Of a stretch of 64,000 nt of DNA, positions 8,076 through 16,071 are shown in pieces. The position numbers and the translations under genes are program-made. This DNA comes from Oceaniferula spumae (GTDB lineage Bacteria > Verrucomicrobiota > Verrucomicrobiia > Verrucomicrobiales > Akkermansiaceae). Position 1 is the first letter of the stretch. Every line of letters begins with the position of its first letter. A model generated the notes under the pieces. It was not told where the DNA came from. It saw only the letters and a program-made list of their open reading frames with translations, and made no database searches. The DNA lies in the NCBI RefSeq assembly GCF_042849255.1, contig NZ_AP026866.1:2046001-2110000 (forward strand), read 5' to 3'.

Positions 8076-9401
8076 ATGATACCAAAAAAATTAACTGCAG
8101 CCTCCATCTGCGCGATCTCCCTCGCGGGGCTTCCAGCGATCGCCGGTGAAGCCATCGAAGCTCCGAAAGCGGACAAACCCTCTAACAATGGGAACTGGTG
8201 CTCTTGGCTGCAGGATGATCCGGGCAAATTATACGACAATGACGATAACCCGTTTATTCAGGAATTTACCATCACCGGTCGTTTCCATTGGCAATATGCC
8301 TATGTCGATGGCCAAGGATCACACGAAGGTGGAATACGCAGACTCAGCTACGACACGGAGGAAATCCGCCGTTTTCGTCTGGGGGTCGAAATGAAATTCC
8401 TCAATTTCTTCAAACTCGAAACCGACGTCGATCTTGCGAACGACTTGGCCCCGACCGGGCTGGAGAGCGACCACGACATCGAGTATGCCGACATCTACTC
8501 CGCCACCCTAACATTTGATGCGCAGGAAGCTTTCGAGATCAAATCGCTCGACAAACTGGACTTCAGCATCGGCAAACACAAGGTGACTACCAGTGCTGAG
8601 AAGGACATCTCCTCGCGCGAAATCAAAACTGTCGAGCGCTCGTCACTCAGTGATTACATCACACCACCGAGTTCCACCGGATTTGCCATCGACTTAGAAA
8701 AAGGACCATGGGAAATAACCGCAGGTATCTACTCTGGCGATGACGAGGATGAGTTCGCCGATGTAAAAGGAGACAATGATTATTTCTATACCTTCCGCCT
8801 AGGCTACAAAGCTGAAGATCCAAAATTCTTTGACAAGGCACAAGCCAACCTCCGTGTGATCATCAACGGAGACGAATCAGAAAACGCCACCGATAATCCA
8901 CTGAGTGAGGGTGCATTCAATCCTGATTGGGCGGTTTCGTTCGGCACCCAGACACGCAAGGGTCGATTCGATCTGTTGACCGATGTTATTTATGGCGAGA
9001 ACGGCAAGGAATTTTCCATGGAAAGCAATGGGTTAGAGCGCAGGCCAGAGCGTGAAGGCTCTTTCTGGGGAGTGGTCATTCTGCCCAGCTACTGGTTAGT
9101 AGAAGATCGTCTTGAGGCGGTATTTCGCTATCAGTATGCTGAGTCCAGCCAACCTGAGGGTTTCCGGATCTCCTCACGCTACAGCCGTCGGGCCGGAGAA
9201 TCGTTAGGTTTCACTGGGCCTAACGATCTATCCAATGGTCGTGGTGACAACCACCACAGCGCCTATCTCGGACTGAACTACTACCTCTGCGGGGACAATG
9301 CCAAGGTCATGTTTGGTGTCGAATACGACGACCTCGATTCCGGTTCGCAAGACGTCTATGAGGGATACACCGGTTGGGCAGCATTCCGTATGTATTTCTA
9401 A
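8076..9401 (+). CDS. Outer-membrane porin, phosphate-selective porin O/P-like (paralogue 2)
   Basis: A 441-residue paralogue of the flanking porins: signal peptide ending AIAG, NNGNWCSWLQ after cleavage, IRRFRLGVEMKFLNFF, SSREIKTVERSSLSD, GSFWGVVILPSYWL near the C-terminus and the terminal AAFRMYF. It is about 30 residues longer than paralogue 1, with Asp/Glu-rich extra loops (for example GDDEDEFADVKGD) that should lie outside the membrane. The gene has its own start, with no Shine-Dalgarno before ATG 8076, and its own terminator, so the three porins are probably separate transcription units expressed independently. Confidence 0.87.
   Translation: MIPKKLTAASICAISLAGLPAIAGEAIEAPKADKPSNNGNWCSWLQDDPGKLYDNDDNPFIQEFTITGRFHWQYAYVDGQGSHEGGIRRLSYDTEEIRRFRLGVEMKFLNFFKLETDVDLANDLAPTGLESDHDIEYADIYSATLTFDAQEAFEIKSLDKLDFSIGKHKVTTSAEKDISSREIKTVERSSLSDYITPPSSTGFAIDLEKGPWEITAGIYSGDDEDEFADVKGDNDYFYTFRLGYKAEDPKFFDKAQANLRVIINGDESENATDNPLSEGAFNPDWAVSFGTQTRKGRFDLLTDVIYGENGKEFSMESNGLERRPEREGSFWGVVILPSYWLVEDRLEAVFRYQYAESSQPEGFRISSRYSRRAGESLGFTGPNDLSNGRGDNHHSAYLGLNYYLCGDNAKVMFGVEYDDLDSGSQDVYEGYTGWAAFRMYF
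9200..9227. repeat. Perfect inverted repeat of the CGTTAGG word inside porin 2
   Basis: ATCGTTAGG (9200-9208) and CCTAACGAT (9219-9227) are exact reverse complements around a 10-base loop, within the coding sequence. It contains two facing near-copies of the dispersed TGTTAGR word described for this window. Confidence 0.6.
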
Positions 9402-9424
9402 ATCAGCACTTTGCTCTGTTATTG

Positions 9425-9456
9425 CGGACAGGCTGGAAACGGCCTGTCCGTTTTTT
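9425..9456 (+). terminator. Rho-independent terminator after porin 2
   Basis: CGGACAGGC (9425-9433) pairs with GCCTGTCCG (9442-9450), followed by a run of six T. It lies 24 bases after the porin 2 stop. Confidence 0.92.
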
Positions 9457-9535
9457 ATGCTTTTTTCACCTGTCTATTCTGTTATTTCCGCTGGCACTTC
9501 GCAGGCTTTTTCCCTGCAGAAAACCAGATAATACC

Positions 9536-10807
9536 ATGAAACAAGAAACCAACGTTGCGAAACGGCTGGCCACATTTGGCTCCACCATCGCCCTTGCTAT
9601 CTCCGCTTCCTCCGCTATCGCCGGAGAAGTCACTGTCACCCCTACCCCTGAGCCAGCGGCTAACAACGGGGACTTCTGCAGCTGGCTGCAAAGCAAACCA
9701 GGCACCCTTTACAAAAATTCTGAGAACCCCATTATTCAAGAGGTCGGCATCTTCGGTCGCATGCAGTATCAGCAGGCATGGATCGACGGCGATGCCGGTG
9801 GTGATGACTTCTGGTATGACAGCGAAGGAGAGTTCCGCCGTCTGCGTGTGGGTGCACGCGTGAAATTCCTCCAGTATTTCGAGCTCTGGGGTAATGTGGA
9901 CATGGAAAATGACACTCGCCCATCCGGTGGTGACCTCGACATTGAATACTCTAACATTTACGAAGCCCAACTGCTCTTCAATGCGCAGAAAGCCTTCACT
10001 CTTTCCAATTTTGACAAGCTCACATTTGGTTACGGAAAGAACAAAATCAAGATCTCAGCTGAGGGCACTACCTCATCCAAAAAGATCAAAACCATCGAAC
10101 GCTCAGCCATCGCCAACAAGGCATTCCCAGACAACATGACCGGGTTCTGGATGGATGGAACAAAAGGCAAAACAAGCTTCCATCTCGGATTTTACAGCAC
10201 CGAAGCAAGTGATGAAGTAGCCGACTGGCATGCAGGTGAATTCTACCTCGCAAGCGTAACACAAGATATCACCTCTATGATGTCTTTTGAGAAGTCTCAG
10301 GCTCATCTTGCCTTCGCTTACGCGGACCACGCCGGCTCTGCAGACACCACCGTTGGCTTCGATTGGACCGCCTCCGTTGCACTTGAAGTGGAGCAAGGAA
10401 ATGCGACCGTCCTCGCGAACGTGATCTTCGGCGACAACCGCGACGATGCCTCCTCTAGCAGAGATGGTAGCTTCTGGGGTGTCGTACTCATGCCCACTTA
10501 CTGGATCACTCAAGACCGTCTTGAGGCAGTATTCCGTTACCAGTATCAGCAGGCTAGCAGTGCCGAAGGCATCCGCCTTAACAGCCGCTATGTGCGCAAC
10601 GCCGGTGACGCACGTCAGGAAGACATCGCTTCCCTGCGCAACGGTCGCGGCGACGAGCACCACAGCATTTACCTCGGTCTTAACTACTACTTCTGTGGCG
10701 ACAACTCCAAGATCATGGCTGGTGTCGAATGGGAGGACCTCGATTCAGACGGCAATGACGTCTACGATGGCTTCACATACGGCTTGGCATACAGAATGTT
10801 CTTCTAA
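9536..10807 (+). CDS. Outer-membrane porin, phosphate-selective porin O/P-like (paralogue 3)
   Basis: A 423-residue barrel protein, third in the tandem set. The frame is open upstream to 9374, but MKQETNVAKRLATFG begins a proper signal peptide (cleavage after AIAG), so the ATG at 9536 is chosen. Family marks: NNGDFCSWLQ, FRRLRVGARVKFLQYF, SSKKIKTIERSAIANK, GSFWGVVLMPTYWI, SIYLGLNYYFCGDNSK and the terminal YRMFF. The paralogues share a Cys in W/F-C-x-x-L-Q and another in the C-terminal YFLCG/YYLCG/YYFCG, which may form a conserved disulfide. The stop overlaps the convergent queG stop by 4 bases. Confidence 0.87.
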   Translation: MKQETNVAKRLATFGSTIALAISASSAIAGEVTVTPTPEPAANNGDFCSWLQSKPGTLYKNSENPIIQEVGIFGRMQYQQAWIDGDAGGDDFWYDSEGEFRRLRVGARVKFLQYFELWGNVDMENDTRPSGGDLDIEYSNIYEAQLLFNAQKAFTLSNFDKLTFGYGKNKIKISAEGTTSSKKIKTIERSAIANKAFPDNMTGFWMDGTKGKTSFHLGFYSTEASDEVADWHAGEFYLASVTQDITSMMSFEKSQAHLAFAYADHAGSADTTVGFDWTASVALEVEQGNATVLANVIFGDNRDDASSSRDGSFWGVVLMPTYWITQDRLEAVFRYQYQQASSAEGIRLNSRYVRNAGDARQEDIASLRNGRGDEHHSIYLGLNYYFCGDNSKIMAGVEWEDLDSDGNDVYDGFTYGLAYRMFF

Positions 10808-11838
10808 GCCTCTGTTCTCGCCTTGATCTCAGAGACCGCCCATGCGGCGTGTTCAGAGATCAGGGCATCCTCATCACCTGCCGCGCGTGTTAACGCCGGC
10901 AGGTCTTTTTTTGTCCCCACATTTCCAAGTGCAACACAAACATTGCGCAGGAATCGGTTTCGCTTGATGCGTTTGATCGGTGACTTGGCAAACATGATAC
11001 GAAAACTCTCGTCATCGAGTTCTAGAAAATCGCGGAGGCGGTTTTGAAATACCGACTGTCTGGCATGAAATTTTGTTTCCCGACTAATCTTCGCAAAGCG
11101 ATTCCAGGGGCATACATCCAGACAGGTGTCGCACCCATAGATCCGATCTCCAATTTGTTTTCTAAACTCCAGAGGGATTGGCCCGAGGTATTCGATTGTT
11201 AGGTAGGAAATACATCGTCGGGCATCTACGCGATGGGGCTCAGTGATGGCATCAGTAGGGCAAGCGACCATGCAGCGTGTGCACTTTCCGCAATGGTCTC
11301 CGAAGGGTTGGTCCGGGGGAAGATCTAGGGTGGTGATCAATTCTGCTAGAAAAAACCAAGTGCCCATTTCCTTGTGAATCTGGACACAAGATTTACCACT
11401 CCAACCGAGACCGGAGTCCGTCGCAAAATCCCTTTCTAACACCGGACCAGTATCGGTATAGAATCTCTGCACCCCCCCCATGTCCTCCAGCGCGGAATTG
11501 AGATCCTTGAGTTTCGCTTCGATAATGTCGTGATAGTCCTCGTTCCACGCGTAGCGAGCGATACGGTAGTCGCCATCCGGATCTTCATGACCGGGAAAAT
11601 AGTTCAGAGCCAGACTGATGACAGAACATGCACCTGGCACCACCTCCGTAGGATTCACACGGCGATCTATATTGCGCTCCAGCCACGCCATGTCACCAGC
11701 GCAGCCATCTGAGATCCAATTTTTATATGCTTCCGCATGTGTGGCCTCACGAGCTCGGGACACCCGGCAGTCATCAAAGCCAAGCTCACGAGCGATACGT
11801 GTGAGATTGGTTTTGGCGATCTGCGGATCCAGAATCAT
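10804..11838 (-). CDS. queG: Epoxyqueuosine reductase
   Basis: QueG reduces epoxyqueuosine to queuosine in tRNA, using cobalamin and two [4Fe-4S] clusters in the cytoplasm. The 344-residue protein has the typical length. The cluster motif CGKCTRCMVACP starts at residue 183 and the second, CDTCLDVCPWN, at 236. The upstream phrase FYTDTGPVLERDFA (near 126-139) holds the conserved Asp region of the active site, and the tail from about 285 is a HEAT-like segment. It is third in a minus-strand operon, with the start ATG overlapping the stop of the preceding membrane-protein gene (ATGA). The C-terminal codons also encode the porin 3 terminator on the other strand. Confidence 0.95.
   Translation of the reverse strand: MILDPQIAKTNLTRIARELGFDDCRVSRAREATHAEAYKNWISDGCAGDMAWLERNIDRRVNPTEVVPGACSVISLALNYFPGHEDPDGDYRIARYAWNEDYHDIIEAKLKDLNSALEDMGGVQRFYTDTGPVLERDFATDSGLGWSGKSCVQIHKEMGTWFFLAELITTLDLPPDQPFGDHCGKCTRCMVACPTDAITEPHRVDARRCISYLTIEYLGPIPLEFRKQIGDRIYGCDTCLDVCPWNRFAKISRETKFHARQSVFQNRLRDFLELDDESFRIMFAKSPIKRIKRNRFLRNVCVALGNVGTKKDLPALTRAAGDEDALISEHAAWAVSEIKARTEA
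10876..10912 (+). terminator. Terminator for porin 3, embedded in queG
   Basis: ACCTGCCG (10876-10883) pairs with CGGCAGGT (10897-10904) and is followed by C and seven T on the plus strand. It sits 69 bases past the porin 3 stop, inside the coding sequence of the convergent queG gene, where it must also encode protein. Confidence 0.8.
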
Positions 11839-12200
11839 AGCTCGGTGTGCTTAGCCACTTTCGCTTTTCTCGCCCAGGCGAGGATGCCCATCCAGACAGC
11901 GATGACTAACAGGCCACCGGTTTCATTTCCGGACGGATTATCAGGATTGTAGAGAATTTCACGACTCCACTCCACGCCCTGCACACGCACCACCGCTGCG
12001 GTCAGTGCTGCGACCACCATACTGATGTACACGATAACAGGTAAGCGTTTGAAAAAACTGATCAGTGAAATCAAGGCACACAGTCCGTAAGCGGCCACCC
12101 ACAAATACCATTTTTCCGTGTGATATTGATCGAGATCATTGAATTGCACCAAGGTGAAAGCGGTGAACACCAAGGCCATCAGAAGACATACATAGCGCAT
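11835..12200 (-). CDS. TMEM220-like small membrane protein
   Basis: A protein of about 121 residues with four hydrophobic segments and the phrase LVQFNDLDQYHTEKWYLWVA, characteristic of the TMEM220 family of unknown function found in bacteria and animals. An upstream TTG/ATG pair at 12218 and 12215 is in frame, but ATG 12200 has an AAGG about 7 bases upstream and gives a clean first membrane segment, so it is preferred. It lies between hrpA and queG with a 4-base overlap to queG. Function unknown. Confidence 0.75.
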   Translation of the reverse strand: MRYVCLLMALVFTAFTLVQFNDLDQYHTEKWYLWVAAYGLCALISLISFFKRLPVIVYISMVVAALTAAVVRVQGVEWSREILYNPDNPSGNETGGLLVIAVWMGILAWARKAKVAKHTEL

Positions 12201-12214
12201 GTAAGAACCTTGCA

Positions 12215-15200
12215 TCAATACGCGCCAATGTCCAGAGCCTGCAACTCTCTCTCAATCATCTTTTCCGAGACTTTGTTGCGTCTTGGCTGACTGGGAGAGA
12301 ACTCGGCGACACGCCATTCCATGAGGAGCCACCCAACTGGCCAGAGTGAGACATTATCAGGATCTTTTCTCCAAATGACAAACCACGCATCCCACAGGCG
12401 GCAGACACGGTGACGTTTTTCATCGTCTTTGACCAGCGGCAAGCTTTCGAGTCGCTTCAAACGCTCCTCCATCGCTTGAAAATATCGCCCGTATTCGACG
12501 AGCCGCGAGTAGCCTGCGCGCCATGCAAAGCCAGAACCTAACAGCCATTCAATTTCCTCCGTCAAATCCGCAGCCACCACGCTCAGATGGCGGTCGGAGC
12601 CGTTGTCTTGAATCCAGTCGGACACAATGCGGTAGGAGGTTAACATCGACTCGAAGCCCTCACAGACCTTGGCTGCACAGTTAAAAAGTTCACCTTTCCC
12701 TCGCGAGGCAGCGCGAGAAAACTCTTCGGCATCGCGCGGCAAGGGAGACCCCATGGCACCTTCGCACGCGACACGAAGTAAATCGACCACTAGCTCACCA
12801 TTGCCTGAGTCCATGGCGGGTAACATGACCTTGCCCATCATGCCCAGAGGTAACTTACGGCGCACGTAGTCTACCTGGGTGGCCTGTTCGATCTGGAATA
12901 ATCTGACGGCACCGGCACGATGGCTTTCGGCGGCTTCGGTTTTGTTCAGATAGGCTCGCATGCCGACTGTTTTGCCCTCGTCGACCAAAGCAGGAAATAC
13001 ACCGTCATCTGCTACCGTGGGAATTGTTCCGAAGTCCCAGCCCTCGCCTCCAGTCATTTCCCACTCCTCGTTCACATGGATCTCCAGACGATCTCTCATC
13101 AGACCTGTTAGTTTTTGGCGAAGCTCATCAATGTCTGTGCCAAATGCCAGTTCTTCGTCCTCGTCACTCCAAATGCGGATTTTACCGCGATAGCCATCGG
13201 GTAGGCGTGACTCGTCAAACATGCCAACATCGATGATGTGTCCAGTTCGCTTGCTGAGAAATGACGACAGCTCAGTGAGTAGATCGCGTGCTGGCACCCA
13301 CCCCTTCCATTCCTCAAGAAAAGCCGTTGTGACATCGCGCGCCGGAGAGCAGGCTTGGCGTTGGCTTTTGGGTAATGATCTTATCAGCAGATAAACTCGT
13401 TCCTCCAACAACCCGGGCACAACCCATGACGTTAGAAAATCAGGAAACTCCGCCACATCACCAAGACTCAGTTCAAAAACCAGACCGTCTTCGCGTTCAC
13501 CTGGGGTGTCGTTGTAGCTGACATGATAACCGGTCTCCCCATGCCAAACGAGGTCAGGGAAGTCATTGAGGTCTTCGATTTCACCCCAGACACAGTCCTC
13601 AACGGTCAGCATTAGCTGCGTTTCATTGTCGCCAGTGGTTCGCCACTTTTGAAAGGCTTTGGCGGTGCATATGTTAGAGGGGATACGCTCTAAGAAAAAA
13701 TCATAGACCGCTTCCTCAGACCAGAGCCCACCGCTTCGACGCAATTTGTGCTCGGCGTCCTCGACTTCAGCTTTCACCTCGTCCATCCGATCCATGAACT
13801 TGCCACGCGTGCGCAGACCTGAACCTAACACAGCCTCGCGAATAAAGACCTCGTGCGCCTCTCTCGGATTCACTCTGCCGTAGAACACGTTGCGTCCGTC
13901 GACCAGAGTCAGCCCACCGCAGAGCACGGTTTCTTTTCCATACACTGCACCCTGTTTTTCATCCCAGTAAGGTGAGTGATACCGGTGACGGCAGAGGTGT
14001 GGCACGACCTCCTCCACCCAGCGGACATCGAGCTGGGCAACCTTACGTGCGAATACACGGCTGGTCTCGACCAGCTCGTAAGCAATCAACCACTCGTGGC
14101 GCTTTTTGCCGAAGAGGCCCGAGCCGGGGAACACGGCAAACTCGCATCCTCCGGTGCCTCGGTAAATGCGTTTCTCCTTGTCCCAGAAGCCGAACTGCTT
14201 GGGGATTCCTGCTAACAGGGACTTGTGCATCTCAGCCTCATCACCCCATTGGCTGCGTTCGGCTGAGAGTGCTTTGGTTTTTACCTTCAGGGTATTCTGC
14301 ACCAGTCGGCCAAGTTCATTGACCACCTGATCCCACTCCATCACCCGTCGGAAACTGATGTAGTTCTGTTTGCAATACTTGCGCAGCTGGTTGCGCTTGA
14401 AACGCCGCTTATCTCGAAAATCATTCACTGCCGACCAGATGTGAAGAAGTGTTAGGAAATCCGATTCCTCATCGTTAAACTTGGTGTGCGCCTTGTCGGC
14501 CTCGGCTTGTTTTTCTGGCGGCCGCTCGCGCACGTCCATCACGCTCATGCCACCGACCATAACCAGCACAGCGTCCAGAACATTGCGTTGTTCGGCTTCG
14601 ATCAACATTCTGCCAAGCCGCGGATCGAGCGGTAGTCGCGCGAGCTGATGACCGATGCGCGTCAAAGCTCCGTCTTTTTCCATCGCACCCACCTCTTCCA
14701 AAGTTCGGTGCCCCTCGCTAATCGCCTTGGCGGAAGGAGGGCTGAGGAAAGGAAACTCGCGCACGTCAGGGAGCTTCAGTGACTTCATGCGCAGGATCAC
14801 ACCTGCTAATGAACTGCGGCGTATTTCCGGATCTGTGTATTCATCCGCGGCATCGTGGATTTCCTCATCGTAGAGTCGGATGCAGATACCTTCCTGCACT
14901 CGACCACATCGGCCACGACGTTGCCGAGCACTGGCCTGGCTGATTTGCTCGATCTGTAGTCGCTGAATCTGACGCGCCGGATTCCAGCGGCTGACCCGTG
15001 CCAAGCCACTGTCGATGACATAGACGATGCCCGGAATAGTGACTGATGTCTCGGCGACGTTCGTTGCCAAGACAACACGCCTGTTAGAACCACCGGTATT
15101 AAAGACTCGCTCTTGCTCATCCAGTCCGAGCCGGGCGAAAAGGGGCAGGATTTCCGTGCGTGGAAAATTATTTCCCTCCAACGTATCGGCGCACTCACGG

Positions 15201-15910
15201 ATCTCGCGTTCGCCTGGTAAGAAGATCAACACATCTCCTGTGGGATCCATATCCGTGACCCACTCAACGGCACGCGAAACATGTCTGGAAAGGTCCTCAC
15301 CGTCACTTCGTGCCGGCAGGTAGTAATCCTCCACCGGATATGTTCGCCCCTCAACGTTAACGATTGGGGCACCACCAAAATACTCTGCAAATTTCCCCGA
15401 ATCCATGGTCGCCGAGCTCACCACGATGCGCAGGTCCTTGCGGCGCTTGATCAGGTTTTTCAGATACCCTAACACAAAATCGATGTTCAGACTGCGCTCG
15501 TGCGCTTCATCGATGATCAAGGTGTCGTATTGACGGAGTTCCCTGTCACGCTGGGTTTCGGCTAGCAGGATACCATCGGTCATGAACTTGATCGAGGTTT
15601 CATCCTGCACTTTCTCCACGAAGCGGACTTGGTAGCCCACTCGATCACCTAAGCCGGTGCCCATTTCCTCTGCAACACGTCGGGCGACGGTGGCGGCGGC
15701 CAGTCGGCGTGGCTGGGTACAACCAACTCTGCCAGTTTTCCCCTCCTCCACTGCCAGTTCATAGGCCATCTTCGGCAGCTGGGTGGTTTTACCACTTCCG
15801 GTCTCGCCAACCACGATGACGACCTGATGTTTCCGCATGGCAGCCATGATCTCCTCGCGGCGAGAAGCCACGGGCAGGTCGGGATAAGTAATGGATGGCG
15901 TTGCGGACAC
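12215..15910 (-). CDS. hrpA: ATP-dependent RNA helicase HrpA
   Basis: A 1231-residue DEAH-box helicase, close to the usual length of HrpA (about 1300). It shows Walker A GETGSGKTTQ (residues 35-44), GCTQPRRLAAATVARRV, DEAHERSLN near 135, the SAT motif (VVSSATMDSGKF), TNVAETSVTIPG and QRRGRCGRVQEG. The helicase-associated and oligonucleotide-binding domains follow, and the last third corresponds to the HrpA-specific C-terminal region (DUF3418-like). In E. coli HrpA acts in mRNA processing and rescue of stalled ribosomes. The start is GTG at 15910. It heads the operon with the TMEM220-like gene and queG and is divergent from the metallopeptidase. Confidence 0.93.
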   Translation of the reverse strand: MSATPSITYPDLPVASRREEIMAAMRKHQVVIVVGETGSGKTTQLPKMAYELAVEEGKTGRVGCTQPRRLAAATVARRVAEEMGTGLGDRVGYQVRFVEKVQDETSIKFMTDGILLAETQRDRELRQYDTLIIDEAHERSLNIDFVLGYLKNLIKRRKDLRIVVSSATMDSGKFAEYFGGAPIVNVEGRTYPVEDYYLPARSDGEDLSRHVSRAVEWVTDMDPTGDVLIFLPGEREIRECADTLEGNNFPRTEILPLFARLGLDEQERVFNTGGSNRRVVLATNVAETSVTIPGIVYVIDSGLARVSRWNPARQIQRLQIEQISQASARQRRGRCGRVQEGICIRLYDEEIHDAADEYTDPEIRRSSLAGVILRMKSLKLPDVREFPFLSPPSAKAISEGHRTLEEVGAMEKDGALTRIGHQLARLPLDPRLGRMLIEAEQRNVLDAVLVMVGGMSVMDVRERPPEKQAEADKAHTKFNDEESDFLTLLHIWSAVNDFRDKRRFKRNQLRKYCKQNYISFRRVMEWDQVVNELGRLVQNTLKVKTKALSAERSQWGDEAEMHKSLLAGIPKQFGFWDKEKRIYRGTGGCEFAVFPGSGLFGKKRHEWLIAYELVETSRVFARKVAQLDVRWVEEVVPHLCRHRYHSPYWDEKQGAVYGKETVLCGGLTLVDGRNVFYGRVNPREAHEVFIREAVLGSGLRTRGKFMDRMDEVKAEVEDAEHKLRRSGGLWSEEAVYDFFLERIPSNICTAKAFQKWRTTGDNETQLMLTVEDCVWGEIEDLNDFPDLVWHGETGYHVSYNDTPGEREDGLVFELSLGDVAEFPDFLTSWVVPGLLEERVYLLIRSLPKSQRQACSPARDVTTAFLEEWKGWVPARDLLTELSSFLSKRTGHIIDVGMFDESRLPDGYRGKIRIWSDEDEELAFGTDIDELRQKLTGLMRDRLEIHVNEEWEMTGGEGWDFGTIPTVADDGVFPALVDEGKTVGMRAYLNKTEAAESHRAGAVRLFQIEQATQVDYVRRKLPLGMMGKVMLPAMDSGNGELVVDLLRVACEGAMGSPLPRDAEEFSRAASRGKGELFNCAAKVCEGFESMLTSYRIVSDWIQDNGSDRHLSVVAADLTEEIEWLLGSGFAWRAGYSRLVEYGRYFQAMEERLKRLESLPLVKDDEKRHRVCRLWDAWFVIWRKDPDNVSLWPVGWLLMEWRVAEFSPSQPRRNKVSEKMIERELQALDIGAY

Positions 15911-16009
15911 GGCGGCACTCTGGGGTGATCAGCTTGTGGCGAAAAGTGTGAAATACATCGATCTTTCGTGTTGTCAGCACGAGAGAAGAGCTGACTGTTT
16001 AGTAAAGAA

Positions 16010-16026
16010 TTGTCAATTATCGACAA
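16010..16026. promoter_or_regulatory. Short inverted repeat in hrpA/peptidase divergent spacer
   Basis: TTGTC-AATTATC-GACAA, 46 bases before the peptidase start, in the 161-base region between two divergent genes. It could be a regulator site or chance; no known operator is recognised. Confidence 0.25.
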
Positions 16027-16071
16027 ACCCTTCAAAGTTCACTACGAGACCATCAACACACTGCCCACACC

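Noticed and set aside
9374..9535. Upstream extension of porin 3
   Set aside because: It would start inside porin 2, translate through the porin 2 terminator and bury the signal peptide.
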